From the NCBI RefSeq assembly GCF_014649915.1, contig NZ_BMTY01000001.1, forward strand, positions 104,235-154,620: a stretch of DNA of 50,386 nt, read 5' to 3'. Origin of the DNA: Streptomyces toxytricini (GTDB lineage Bacteria > Actinomycetota > Actinomycetes > Streptomycetales > Streptomycetaceae). Every line of letters starts with the position of its first letter. Position 1 is the first letter of the stretch. A program made the translations under genes and the position numbers. The notes beneath the pieces were generated by a model. The model did no database searches, had not been told where the DNA came from, and saw only the letters and a program-made list of their open reading frames with translations. Positions 33,830-42,369 of this stretch are shown piece after piece.

Positions 33830-35144
33830 CCCGGGGATCGGCGTCAGGACCGAAGCACGGACCCCCATCGACGTCGGCGACGGATCCAGCGCTCAAACCG
33901 GCCTTCTCACTTTCTTCGTTCGCTGCACCGACCAACCCGACCTCCCACACCTACTGCGACAAGAAGATCAGTCAAGGAGGGCACCACGCCCGAGCCCTCC
34001 TCTGCCTCGCCGGACGCCGAGCCGACGTCCTCAAGACCGCCCACCGCCGCCACGGGCTCACCCCGGCCGGGAAGAAGGTCTTCGACATGCCGATGCACAA
34101 CAGCGAACCGAAGCTGCGCGCCGTCTTCGAAGAGCGCAAGGCCAAGTTCGCCACCGTCCTGGCCATCGGGGTAGCCCGCCTCGATCGGCGCCCTGCCCCT
34201 GACCGTCGCCCGCGACGCCGGCTGCGAAGTCGCCTACCTGCCCGGACTCGCCATGCGGCGGGTCGCCGACCTCTACCCGTGCGAGACGAAAGCCGATGCG
34301 AAGGACGCGGTAGTGATCGCGGCTGCGGTCCGGATCATGCCGCAGCCGCACAGGCTGCGCTCGCTCGCGCTGCCCGACGAAATCACCGCCGAGCTCAGCG
34401 TCCTGAATGGCCTTTGGCCAGGACCTCGCCGCAGAAGCCACCCGCACCAGCGACCGGATACGCGGCCTGTTCATCCAGTTCCACGCATGACTGCGAGCGG
34501 GTCCTGGGTCTACGGCCGGACCACCCTGCCGTCACCTGGCTCCTCGAGCGCTACGGATCCCGGCCGCACTGCGCAAGGCCGGCCGCCGCAGACTCGTCGA
34601 GCTGATCCGGCCCAAGGCTCCGTGCATGGCCACCCGGCTGATCGAGGACGTCTTCGACGCCCTCGGCGAGCAGACCGTAGTGGTTCCGGGAACGGGCACC
34701 TCGGCGTGGTCATCCCCTCGCCGGCCCGCTCCCTTGCCGCGGTCCACGAACAGCGCCGGGTACTGGAAGCCCGGATCGGCACCCTGCCGGTCCTGGCCTC
34801 GATGCCCGGAGTCGGAGTCACGACCGCCGCCGTCCTGCTGGTCACCCTCGGCGACGGCATGGCTTCCCCAGTGCCGCCCACCTCGCTTCCTACGCCGGCC
34901 TCGCTCCCACGGCCAGGTCGCCGGTGACCCCGATCCACGGCGAACACGCCCCAAGAGAAGGAAGCCGCTGGCTCAAACGCCGATGTTCCTCTCCGCGTTC
35001 GCCCGCATGAACACCGACCCGGCCTCACGCACCTGTGACGACCGGCAAAGAGCCCGCGGCAAGACGCACACCCGAGCACTCCTCCGCCTCGCCCGCCAAC
35101 GCATCAGCGTCCTGTTCGCCATGCTCCGAGACGGCACCTTCTGA
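33830..35144 (+). pseudogene. Decayed IS110-family transposase
   Basis: Plus-strand blocks in several frames read as one IS110-type transposase. They are HRRHGLTPAGKKVFDMPMHN, SEPKLRAVFEERKAKFATVL, LPGLAMRRVADLYPCETKAD followed by AKDAVVIAA (RuvC-like acidic residues), and LVELIRPKAP. Then follow DVFDALGEQTVVVPGTGT, the transposase-20 domain SMPGVGVTTAAVLLVTLGDG with HLASYAGLAPTARSP, and the tail RQRISVLFAMLRDGTF. At least five frameshifts and a stop in the middle inactivate it. Confidence 0.85.
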
Positions 35145-35414
35145 AATCCAGGACTCCTCAAGCCACGCTCGCCGCAGTCGAACGTCACCACGCCGAGTAC
35201 CCCTCGACGATGGTGCCCGCGGCGCTCGCCGTCGGCAGCCTGATGCGGCGAGCGTAGATGCCGGATACACCCGAACGCCCGCCGAATGCAATCGACTTGA
35301 CAGGATCGTTGTACGTAGGGATATCGTTCGAGCTCTCAAGTAGGCTGGAAGATCGACACATTTGGTTGACCCGGCCATGCTGTTCTGTTCCGCAACGGGG
35401 GGTAAGGCCAGTAC
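35145..35414. other. Non-coding gap after the IS110 relic
   Basis: It contains a 12-bp inverted repeat (ACGCTCGCCGCA at 35165-35176 and its complement at 35244-35255) and a promoter for the next gene. No coding frame is convincing. Confidence 0.45.
35297..35327 (+). promoter_or_regulatory. Near-consensus sigma70-type promoter
   Basis: TTGACA (35297-35302) lies 19 bp before TATCGT (35322-35327), or 17 bp before GATATC. It is the best housekeeping-type -35 in the window, about 90 bp upstream of the membrane protein gene at 35415. Confidence 0.5.
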
Positions 35415-35906
35415 ATGCGGTGGAAAGCTCGCCGCGTCGGCAAGGGGCCTACGGTCAGCCACCGTGCCGTACGCAGGGCGGCCGGGAACATCGTTGAGGA
35501 AGCCAAGCGCCGGGTGCAGCCGTTCGACGACATCTTCCGCCCGCGCAGTGTCCGTGGACAACGACCAGTCCACCGCATTGTTACCCGGGCGTTCACGGGC
35601 GCCGTCATCGCGTTGGCCTTCGCGTTCACCGTTGCGTTCGAACTTGTCGCTGAAATCCCGTACTTCATGGAACCGCACGCCGGTGTCCTGGGTCTACCGA
35701 TAGGCATGGGCCTGTTCTGTCTCTGCACCGCTGCCGTCGCGGTCTGCGCGGCGCAGCGGGGCGGCGCGGTCAAGCAGACACCCGGGCGGGCGGTGGATGC
35801 CGTGGCAATGGTGCTGGACGCCGTCTACGACGTGCTGCACATGGCCACCACACGTCGTCACGCTGGGCAGCCAAGCGAGGGCTCACTGCACACGCGAAAA
35901 GTCTGA
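35415..35906 (+). CDS. Small membrane protein, function unknown
   Basis: A 163-residue protein with a basic N-terminal 55 residues (KRRVQPFDDIFRPRSVR), then two membrane segments (about residues 58-83 and 92-112). The second is Cys-containing (GLFCLCTAAVAVCAA). A cytosolic C-terminus of about 50 residues follows. No family is recognised. A near-consensus promoter lies upstream. The ribosome site is weak, so the exact start is uncertain. Confidence 0.6.
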   Translation: MRWKARRVGKGPTVSHRAVRRAAGNIVEEAKRRVQPFDDIFRPRSVRGQRPVHRIVTRAFTGAVIALAFAFTVAFELVAEIPYFMEPHAGVLGLPIGMGLFCLCTAAVAVCAAQRGGAVKQTPGRAVDAVAMVLDAVYDVLHMATTRRHAGQPSEGSLHTRKV

Positions 35907-35998
35907 CGACTACTTGGCTCAGCCTGCCGACGCATGACTGAGCGCGGGGTGGGTTGGAGCTCCGAAAGCAAACGGGGCAGGGCGAGGGGGACGAGGCG

Positions 35999-36664
35999 AT
36001 GAGGTGGGCTGCTCTACGGGGGACCGCCCGGAGCGGGGAGAGTGGCGGGCTGCGTGCAGAACCAGGCGGTAGAACGCCGATGCACCTCGCGAGAGCAGTC
36101 ATGCAGTGGCACAGGGACCCTTCGCGGCGCGCCCTCTTGAAGGAATGCGAGAAGCTGCTTGCCGATCTGCCTGTGCCCACTCCCTTCAGTGTCGAGGCGC
36201 TGGTCCGAAACATGGAGCATGCGCTGAAGCGTCAGATTCGGCTGGTGGCTTTTGACGACCCAGACGGAGGGCTGGGCACAGCCTGCGGCCTTCGAGTCAG
36301 GACGCCGGAGTTCACGGTCGTGCTCTACCGGCGCCGGTCCAGCCGGAACCAGACCGAGCACATCATCCTTCATGAGCTGGCGCACGAGTGGCTGGACCAT
36401 GGGAGCACCCTGACCGATGAAGAGGTCGAGCGATACGTCCCTGAGCACATCCGGGAGGAAGTCCTTCGTCGATTCCCCCTGGCCCTGGTCCAAGGCCGCG
36501 TGAACTACGACAGCCCGGAGGAGCAGCAGGCCGAGTTGTCGGCGTCCCTGATCAAGCGGTCGGCCCGCCGTCAGCCGTTGGCCGGCGACGACATGGTCAG
36601 CCTCTTGGAGTCCTCGCTCTCCCACCCGGTTGCTCCGCCGCGGCGTGGCCCCAAGAGCGCATGA
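35999..36664 (+). CDS. ImmA/IrrE-like metallopeptidase (MAB_1171c-associated)
   Basis: A soluble protein of about 221 residues with a zinc-peptidase motif in IILHELAHEWLDH (HExxH). An upstream FTVVLYRRRSSRNQTEH stretch fits the ImmA/IrrE fold. These peptidases usually cleave XRE-type repressors. In Streptomyces this type is typically paired with a MAB_1171c-like membrane protein, exactly as here: its TGA overlaps the next ATG. The start at 35999 has GAGGGGGACGAGG just upstream. An internal ATG at 36080 (MHLARAVMQWHRD) is a reasonable alternative. The XRE gene at 39055 is a candidate target but is not adjacent. Confidence 0.75.
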   Translation: MRWAALRGTARSGESGGLRAEPGGRTPMHLARAVMQWHRDPSRRALLKECEKLLADLPVPTPFSVEALVRNMEHALKRQIRLVAFDDPDGGLGTACGLRVRTPEFTVVLYRRRSSRNQTEHIILHELAHEWLDHGSTLTDEEVERYVPEHIREEVLRRFPLALVQGRVNYDSPEEQQAELSASLIKRSARRQPLAGDDMVSLLESSLSHPVAPPRRGPKSA

Positions 36665-37908
36665 CGGACGGCATGCTCGACTTCTTCAGGTACCTGACCG
36701 CGGCCGTGATGACCCTCATAGCCGTTTGGCGATTCCCCGCCGTCCGGTACGGTGACGCGCACCGCCGAGCCCTCTGGGGCGGCTACGCCGGATTCTCCGT
36801 GGCCTTGTGGCTCTACACCCCAGCAGCGATGCAGGCCGTGGACCGCATCCCCGTGATCGATCTGAACGCTCTCCTGAGACACTTCGCCAGCACCGCCGCC
36901 CTCATCGCGTCCTTGACGTACGTTGCGACCAGCTACGGCAAGAGCTCCGAAGCCGTGGTGCCACGGCACGTCACGGTGTCGCGCTGGATCGCCCGTGCCT
37001 CCTACCCGGTGGGCGCGATCGGCGTGACCCTGCTCACCATTCTTTTTTTCACCGTTGTGGACCGCCGGCGGCAAAGTGAAGACTTCCTCAGCGATCATGC
37101 AGGGGAATTAGGCGCCGCCGCGTATATGAGCGTCTTCTACTTCTTCCCGCTCGTCACAGCCGCCGTCTGCGGCTACCAGTGGTCGCGAGGGGCGCGAGAA
37201 GCCGAGACGATCAGTATGCGAATCGGTCTCAGGCTCATGGGAATCTCGATGTGGATGGGGCTCCTCCACACGACGGCCCGAATCGTCATCGTGTGGACGG
37301 CGGTATTTTTCCCGCTGAGTCATTCCACAATGGAGATGCTCATTGATCTCACGGCGATGTGGATGAACCTGCTCTTCCTGATCGTGGCCGTAGGCGCGAG
37401 CATCCCCACCACCAGCGTCGTTGCCGCTCGCTGGAAGACATGGAAGACCCTCTACCGGCTGCACCCGCTCTGGTTCGACCTGGTGAGGGCGTTCCCCGGA
37501 ACGAGTCTCTACCCGCCCGGGTCGCGCCTGGCCGAGCTGATCCACATGCGGGTCCCCAGCGATGTCCGCCTGGACCGATGGACCCAGGACATCGCTGATG
37601 CCTGCGAGAAGCTCCGGTACTACGCTCCGGAGACGCTCCTGTGGGCTGCTGAGGAGGCAGCCGCGTCGCACCCCGACCCCGAGCCGGGCGCCGAGGCGTA
37701 CTGGATCGCCGCGGCGCTCCGTGCCGCTGCCACCACGAAGCCCAGCCAATACGCGACGGGCCCGCTCCAGGAGAAACCCTTCGTCGACACGAACAGCGAG
37801 GCGGCTTGGCTCGTGCGAGTGAGCAAGGCTTACGCGGTCATCACCCCGGGCGATGCTCAAGAGCTTCTGGAGCAGTCTGCGGAGCTGAGTCTCGAACCGG
37901 ACGCGTAA
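36661..37908 (+). CDS. MAB_1171c-like polytopic membrane protein
   Basis: A 415-residue protein with about seven membrane segments in residues 1-250 (for example IDLTAMWMNLLFLIVAVGAS). A cytosolic domain with WKTLYRLHPLWFDLVRAFPG follows, the hallmark block of the MAB_1171c family, together with DVRLDRWTQDI. The C-terminal 150 residues are helical and soluble. The family is called a putative transporter but its function is not established. ATG/TGA overlap with the metallopeptidase shows a coupled two-gene unit. Confidence 0.8.
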   Translation: MTDGMLDFFRYLTAAVMTLIAVWRFPAVRYGDAHRRALWGGYAGFSVALWLYTPAAMQAVDRIPVIDLNALLRHFASTAALIASLTYVATSYGKSSEAVVPRHVTVSRWIARASYPVGAIGVTLLTILFFTVVDRRRQSEDFLSDHAGELGAAAYMSVFYFFPLVTAAVCGYQWSRGAREAETISMRIGLRLMGISMWMGLLHTTARIVIVWTAVFFPLSHSTMEMLIDLTAMWMNLLFLIVAVGASIPTTSVVAARWKTWKTLYRLHPLWFDLVRAFPGTSLYPPGSRLAELIHMRVPSDVRLDRWTQDIADACEKLRYYAPETLLWAAEEAAASHPDPEPGAEAYWIAAALRAAATTKPSQYATGPLQEKPFVDTNSEAAWLVRVSKAYAVITPGDAQELLEQSAELSLEPDA

Positions 37909-38182
37909 AGCGCTGAAGAAGTCGACTCGATTGGGAGGTCGCGTGAAATAGAGAACAGCCCCCAGGTGCTATTGCCGCCCTTCGGATTCGGGCGGGGCCG
38001 CCAGTCCCTCAAAGACGTGGCTGGTACCTTGGGCCAGACAGTGGGTGGCATCGTCTTCCGCCCTGTAAATACCGCCGACCCTGGAAAGCGAAGCGCAGGC
38101 GCTGTCGCCGCCACGCGTATGCCGGGGCCGGAACGCTGTCCAGTACGGGCGGCGCCCAGATCCTCAGCACTGGAGTTCCTGC
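37909..38182. other. Intergenic gap upstream of the HAD gene
   Basis: There is no coding frame of merit and no clear promoter. It separates the metallopeptidase/membrane pair from the HAD hydrolase. Confidence 0.4.
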
Positions 38183-38812
38183 ATGTCTCAGCACACCGGC
38201 CTCGTCCTCGACTTCGGAGGCGTCCTCACCACACCGCTCCTGCCCGTGGTGCTGGCCTTCGAGCAGCGAGAGGGGCTTCCCCAGGGTGCATGCATCTCGG
38301 CCCTGTACCAGGACGAAGAGGGCGTCCGGATCACCGGCGACCTCGAGCGCGGAGCGGTCAGCCAGACCGAGTGGAACGAGTTCGCCGGCAAGAAGCTGGG
38401 CGTCTCTCCCGACAACCTGATGGGCAGGATCTTCGGAGGCCTGCGTCCGGAGCCGCTGCTGATCAACGCGGCCGCCGCGGCGCGGCGAGCGGGGATCAAG
38501 GTGGGCATCCTGTCCAATTCGGTGGGCCTCGCGCCCTGGGACCTCTACGACGGCTACGACCTCGAGAAGCTGTACGACGTCGTGGTGATCTCCGAGCACC
38601 ACCAGCTGCGCAAGCCCGACCCCGAGCTCTTCGAGATCACGCTCAAGCTCATGGAGATGCCTGCCGAGCAGTGCGTCTTCGTGGACGACACCGAGGCGTA
38701 CGTCCAGGCGGCGGAGCAGCTCGGTTTCGCGGGGGTGCACAACAAGGACCCCAGGCAGACGGTGGTCGACCTGTCGAACCTGCTGGGCGTGGACCTCACC
38801 GCCGCGCCGTAG
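38183..38812 (+). CDS. HAD-superfamily hydrolase
   Basis: A 209-residue protein with the HAD motifs. Motif I reads LVLDFGGVLT, in which the second Asp is replaced by Gly as in many epoxide-hydrolase-N-type or phosphatase-like HADs. Motif II is the Ser in ILSNSVG. Motif III is the Lys in HHQLRKPDPELFE. Motif IV is FVDDTEAYV. A helical cap lies between motifs I and II. It is probably a small-molecule phosphatase; loss of the second Asp in motif I may lower phosphatase activity. A strong hairpin follows the gene. Confidence 0.85.
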   Translation: MSQHTGLVLDFGGVLTTPLLPVVLAFEQREGLPQGACISALYQDEEGVRITGDLERGAVSQTEWNEFAGKKLGVSPDNLMGRIFGGLRPEPLLINAAAAARRAGIKVGILSNSVGLAPWDLYDGYDLEKLYDVVVISEHHQLRKPDPELFEITLKLMEMPAEQCVFVDDTEAYVQAAEQLGFAGVHNKDPRQTVVDLSNLLGVDLTAAP

Positions 38813-38846
38813 CCGTCCTCCGAGCGGGCGGCTGGTCCGGCCGCCC

Positions 38847-38887
38847 CCGGCTGTTGACCACCTCACTGCGAGGTGGTCAACAGCCGG
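38847..38887. terminator. 18-bp perfect hairpin terminator
   Basis: Stem CCGGCTGTTGACCACCTC with its exact complement and a 5-nt loop. It lies between the HAD gene and the convergent XRE gene, so it may stop transcription from both sides. Confidence 0.8.
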
Positions 38888-39054
38888 CGATCTGCGTTGT
38901 GCCGGTGCGGCTCGGGATCCTGCTCGTGGGCGTCAGGGCAGGCGAACCGCATCCGGTACGCGGAAGGTGGCGTTCCGCCACCGGACGAAGCCCGGCCGTC
39001 GGTTACCTCGACAGGCGGACGGCTCGGCGGCGCTGTCAAGGCGTGGCGCCGACG

Positions 39055-39930
39055 TCACTGCTCGCTCTGCTCGCCCGGCAGCTTGTTCTTCAGCTCTCCG
39101 ACGACTTCGTTGATCTTGGCCATCATTTCGGCCGACAGCCCCGCCTGGTTGCCCCGGGCGGCGAGGCCGAGGATCTGGCCCTGGTGGATCGACCCCAGGA
39201 AGCGGATGGCTTCGAGGAATTCACCGGCCGCAGGGCTCAACTCGGCGTCGTCCTGGAAGAGGGCGATGTCGACCTGGAGAGCATGGGCCAGGCCGGCGCG
39301 TACTGCGCCCGAGGCAGTCGTCGGGGCGCCCGAACGCAGCGTGGCGATGTCATCGGCAGTCATGTGCGTTGTGCCGCTGTGCTCGTTGACGGCCTGCGCG
39401 ATCTGCTCGTTGGACGGAGGCGTCCGGCCCGCGTACCCGTGCTCCAGCAGATAGTTGATCTTCTCGCCGACGGTGCGAGGTGCAGACGGACGAGCTTCCC
39501 TCGGGGGCCGCGCCCTGCGGAGCCCGAACGAGACGTCCTGCGCGGCCAGCAGCTCTTCCGTCGTCACCCCGTAGGCGTGCGACAGAGGTCCCACGTAGGC
39601 GTCCTGGAGCCGACGCCTGCCGGACTCCGCGTTGCTCAACGGCACGCGACTGGCGTTGATGGCCTCGGAGGCCTGCGCCACGCTGAGGCCGGCGTCGCAG
39701 CGGAGCAACTGCAGGTCCACGGCGCCGTCGTAGGGGAAGAGGGCGTCGAGGTCCTGACCGAGTGCTGACGCGATCCCCGGGAGCTTCTCCCCCTTGGGGA
39801 ACTCTTCGCCGCTTTCCCATCGCGCCACGGTGGGGCCGCTGACGCCTACTCTCGCGCCCAACTCCTTCTGGCTGAGCTCCTTGCCCCGTCTGACAGCTCG
39901 CACTCGGCTGCCGTCGAATTGACGTGGCAC
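39055..39930 (-). CDS. XRE-family regulator with tandem helix-turn-helix domains
   Basis: A 291-residue protein with a GTG start. The first helix-turn-helix is SQKELGARVGVSGPTVARWE (about residues 20-39). A second XRE-like unit is LSVAQASEAINASRVPLSNA (about residues 81-100). The C-terminal half (TVGEKINYLLEHGYAG...) resembles the EspR-type unit used in mycobacterial and Streptomyces regulators (helix-turn-helix plus dimerisation helix). It likely autoregulates. The palindrome AACGTACGTT lies 86 bp upstream. It is transcribed divergently from the 40172 gene. Confidence 0.8.
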   Translation of the reverse strand: MPRQFDGSRVRAVRRGKELSQKELGARVGVSGPTVARWESGEEFPKGEKLPGIASALGQDLDALFPYDGAVDLQLLRCDAGLSVAQASEAINASRVPLSNAESGRRRLQDAYVGPLSHAYGVTTEELLAAQDVSFGLRRARPPREARPSAPRTVGEKINYLLEHGYAGRTPPSNEQIAQAVNEHSGTTHMTADDIATLRSGAPTTASGAVRAGLAHALQVDIALFQDDAELSPAAGEFLEAIRFLGSIHQGQILGLAARGNQAGLSAEMMAKINEVVGELKNKLPGEQSEQ

Positions 39931-40015
39931 ATGAACTCCTGCGACTTGGCGGTCTAGACCTCGGGTGCTGATGAGAGAACCCTAACGGAAACTGGCTTGA
40001 TCGATCCATGCATCT

Positions 40016-40025
40016 AACGTACGTT
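40016..40025. promoter_or_regulatory. Palindrome AACGTACGTT, possible operator
   Basis: A perfect 10-bp palindrome in the 241-bp divergent gap between the XRE regulator and the 40172 gene. It could be the XRE binding site. Confidence 0.35.
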
Positions 40026-40171
40026 TCTGTATCGCACCTGATGGTGGGGCTCTGCTCGCGCGTCGATCTTATGCCCTGCGGTTAGTCCATCGCTGAACTA
40101 CCTGCCCTGTACAAGGCGGGTCCGCCGGACCCGGTCATGCAACGGCCCAGGAACCTGGAAGGATCCCACCG

Positions 40172-40690
40172 ATGATCCAGTCTCACCCAGAGGTGTCCGA
40201 CTCTGGCGAGTTCAAGGGTTTCAACGAAGCCCGGCGCATCATGTGGTGCTACGAGGCTCGCGCCCGCGTGTCCGAGCGTTTCGAGGAGACGAGCTTCCTC
40301 GCTGATGCCAACGTCGCAGCGGTCCACGTCGACAACACCACTCGGGCGGACCGCGTGTTCCTCGTGGCGTTCGACGAGGCCGGCCGGCAGGTCGGCGTTG
40401 ACACGCTCTACGTCGACGGGCCGAACCAGCACCTGGACGTCGCTTCCGAGTTCGACCATGACTTCACTGGGATGAACGTCGTGCTGGACTCGCAGCTTGA
40501 CCAGGCCATCTCTCGGGAGAACGGCTGGGTCGTCGATCTGAAGGTGCTGCGCGAGTACGAGCCCTTGGCCGATCGTCGGGCCACGCAGCGCGCGGTGTTC
40601 TTGGTGCATCTGCAGGACATGATGAAGAACGGCGAGGTCCGCGGATTCCTGTTTGGCCGAGGTGAGTCCGACGAGGCTGATGCGGCGTGA
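40172..40690 (+). CDS. Hypothetical 172-residue acidic protein
   Basis: A well-formed gene (GGAAGGA before the ATG) divergent from the XRE regulator and followed by a hairpin. The protein is soluble and acidic, with alternating beta-like segments (AAVHVDNTTRADRVFLVAFD, GMNVVLDSQL) and a helical C-terminus. No catalytic motif is seen and I do not recognise a family. The divergent regulator may control it. Confidence 0.7.
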   Translation: MIQSHPEVSDSGEFKGFNEARRIMWCYEARARVSERFEETSFLADANVAAVHVDNTTRADRVFLVAFDEAGRQVGVDTLYVDGPNQHLDVASEFDHDFTGMNVVLDSQLDQAISRENGWVVDLKVLREYEPLADRRATQRAVFLVHLQDMMKNGEVRGFLFGRGESDEADAA

Positions 40691-40716
40691 GGGACCGCGG
40701 GTCTGCGAGGAGACGA

Positions 40717-40751
40717 CGACGCCCTGATGGCCCCGCGGCGTCAGGGCGTCG
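40717..40751. terminator. Hairpin between convergent genes
   Basis: An 11-bp stem CGACGCCCTGA / TCAGGGCGTCG with a 13-nt loop, between the 40172 gene and the LysM-like gene. Confidence 0.65.
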
Positions 40752-40792
40752 ATTCAGGCGCGGGTACGTGACGGCGTAGCCCTGTCGCGTCG

Positions 40793-41344
40793 TCACGCCC
40801 GTGGGAGGAGCGACGAGACCCACGCGTGGATGAAGTCCGGACTCAAGATCTTTTTCGCCTCGATCAGGATGTCGATCGGAACCCCCGTCGCCCCCGAGAT
40901 CGCGGCGAGCGTATCGCCTGGCGCGACGGTGTCCGGCTTCGTCTTCGGCGCGGGCCGGCTCCGTGCGTCCGATCCGTTGGGCTCGTTCTCGCCGCCGCGA
41001 CCGGGCCTCGAAGTCGGACCCGCCCCGCTCTCGTCCTGCTTCCCCGCGGCGCTCTCGCTCGGCTGCGGGGCGCTGCTGCTTCCGGCGTGCTTCTCGTCAG
41101 GGTTCCCCGGTGCCTCGGCCGGGGCGTGATGGCCCGGCCGTGCCCGGGTGAAGCCGCCGTCGGAAGTCGCGAGCTGCGTCAGGCCCCAGCCGACGAAGAG
41201 CGCCGCTCCGCCCGCCATGACGCCGACCGCGATCAGCGGCCCCTTGCCGAAGCCCATCGGGCCGACGTGACTCGGGGCAGTTGCTCCCGTCTCTGCCGTC
41301 GGCTTCGACGCCGGCCCCTCTGGCTTCTCAACCGTAGCCGCCAT
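40793..41344 (-). CDS. Membrane-anchored protein with C-terminal LysM-like domain
   Basis: A 183-residue protein. A short cytosolic N-terminus and one membrane segment (PLIAVGVMAGGAALFVGWGL) are followed by a Pro/Ser/Gly-rich linker of about 80 residues. A C-terminal module follows, starting VAPGDTLAAISGATGVPIDI and ending LLPR, which matches the LysM pattern GDTL..I....G... A wall-spanning tether for the transfer apparatus or a peptidoglycan-binding protein is plausible. The ATG at 41344 is chosen because GAGGAG precedes it; a longer start at 41383 would put that site inside the gene. Confidence 0.7.
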   Translation of the reverse strand: MAATVEKPEGPASKPTAETGATAPSHVGPMGFGKGPLIAVGVMAGGAALFVGWGLTQLATSDGGFTRARPGHHAPAEAPGNPDEKHAGSSSAPQPSESAAGKQDESGAGPTSRPGRGGENEPNGSDARSRPAPKTKPDTVAPGDTLAAISGATGVPIDILIEAKKILSPDFIHAWVSSLLPRA

Positions 41345-41794
41345 CCCTGCCCCAACTCCTCTATGAATAGCATGCAGAGTCATCCGTGCCTGCCATTGGC
41401 ATTCTACTCAGAGTCTAATCTAAGTCGATGCAATAAGGGACTGAATGGTAGCACGAACCCTGTCCGAGAGATCGCCAATGGCTCCCCGAACCATCGACCG
41501 CCAGGCCGAACGTAGGAACCGCACCGCCATGGGTCAACTGCTCCGGCCTCTCTTCTGCTGTGGCCGATCCGAGCAGGGCGACCGCGGGTTCGGCGTCCGA
41601 ACTGCGACCTGGGGCCGGCTGGGTCAACCCCGGGGGAGTGGACTGTCGATGCTCTGCTCCTGATGGGCAGACGGGGAGGCATCCGCCCCCGACCGCGCCG
41701 TCAAGTACGAGCTGTTCGACGCACACATTTGTGACGCCTTGCGACGTCCTCTCGGCCCTGGACGGCCATCGTGACTGTCCAGGAATCAGGGCCC

Positions 41795-41828
41795 GTGCTC
41801 CAGTCTGCACCGTGCGGGACTGGAGCAC
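41795..41828. terminator. Hairpin with pyrimidine tail
   Basis: An 11-bp stem GTGCTCCAGTC / GACTGGAGCAC with a 12-nt loop, followed by a C/T-rich run. No recognised gene precedes it on the plus strand, so it may end an unannotated small RNA. Confidence 0.4.
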
Positions 41829-41949
41829 AGGCTCCTCCTTCTCCTGCCTGGCCCGCCTCTCAGGGATGGAGCGAGTCATCATTCAACGTCCGTGTCGACT
41901 CGGCGATAACCCTCGTATACGAGTCGAAAACAAGTCAATCGAGACTGAC

Positions 41950-41955
41950 TATAAT
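41950..41955 (+). promoter_or_regulatory. Consensus -10 (TATAAT) placing the start point at the antitoxin ATG
   Basis: TATAAT is a perfect -10. Its usual start point 6-7 bp downstream falls at 41962, the A of the antitoxin ATG, predicting a leaderless message. A weak GTCGAA -35-like site lies at 41923. The palindrome CGTATACG (41914-41921) may be an operator. Confidence 0.55.
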
Positions 41956-41961
41956 GAAGGC

Positions 41962-42369
41962 ATGACTCGCAACGACAATGCCCACGGCGGCAGCAGTCCC
42001 GGCGCCGAGCTCCCGAAGTTCTCTGTCAATGTCGTCCCGACAGACCAGCTCAGGCACGAGGAACTCGCCACGGTCCTGAACCTCTATCGCCGCGGCCAGG
42101 TCACGCCGCTGATCTTCGGAGACGGCAACAAGCCCGAGGCCGCGATCATCCCCTTCGCAGCGTTCGTGCGCCTCATGAAGTACGACCACGCGGCCCACGT
42201 CCACGCCGAGGCTGATTTCCAGGCCGAGCTCTCCCGTCGCATCCAGGAGTCCGACGCCTCCGGCGAGGCGGGCATGACCGTCGAGGAGCTGGCCGAGAGC
42301 CTCGGCCCGCTCGGTCAGCAGTGGGCGGATGACCATCGTGCTGCCCAGCAGGAGAAGCGTCATGAGTGA
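41962..42369 (+). CDS. Phd/YefM-like antitoxin
   Basis: A 135-residue protein whose central block (QVTPLIFGDGNKPEAAIIPF) and following AAFVRLMKYD fit the Phd/YefM antitoxin fold: DNA-binding N-terminal half with a strand-turn-strand that reads LIFG....EAVIIP. The C-terminal 45 residues (MTVEELAESLGPLGQQWADD) form the toxin-neutralising tail. The downstream gene overlaps its stop by eight bases (ATGAGTGA), the typical antitoxin-toxin arrangement. The pair would stabilise the plasmid. Its N-terminus is slightly longer than in short Phd proteins. Confidence 0.65.
   Translation: MTRNDNAHGGSSPGAELPKFSVNVVPTDQLRHEELATVLNLYRRGQVTPLIFGDGNKPEAAIIPFAAFVRLMKYDHAAHVHAEADFQAELSRRIQESDASGEAGMTVEELAESLGPLGQQWADDHRAAQQEKRHE

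Larger units (their letters stand above)
41345..41961. other. 617-bp gap before the toxin-antitoxin pair
   Basis: Short plus-strand frames are present but none has family patterns or a good ribosome site. It contains an 11-bp hairpin (41795-41828) and the antitoxin promoter at its right end. Confidence 0.5.

Noticed and set aside
34087..34605. Intact-looking short frames inside the IS110 relic
   Set aside because: Each covers only a piece of the transposase; conserved blocks jump between frames, so none is a functional gene.
37966..39768. 600-codon plus-strand frame across the HAD gene and the XRE gene
   Set aside because: It spans two real genes in the wrong frame or strand and crosses a perfect terminator hairpin.
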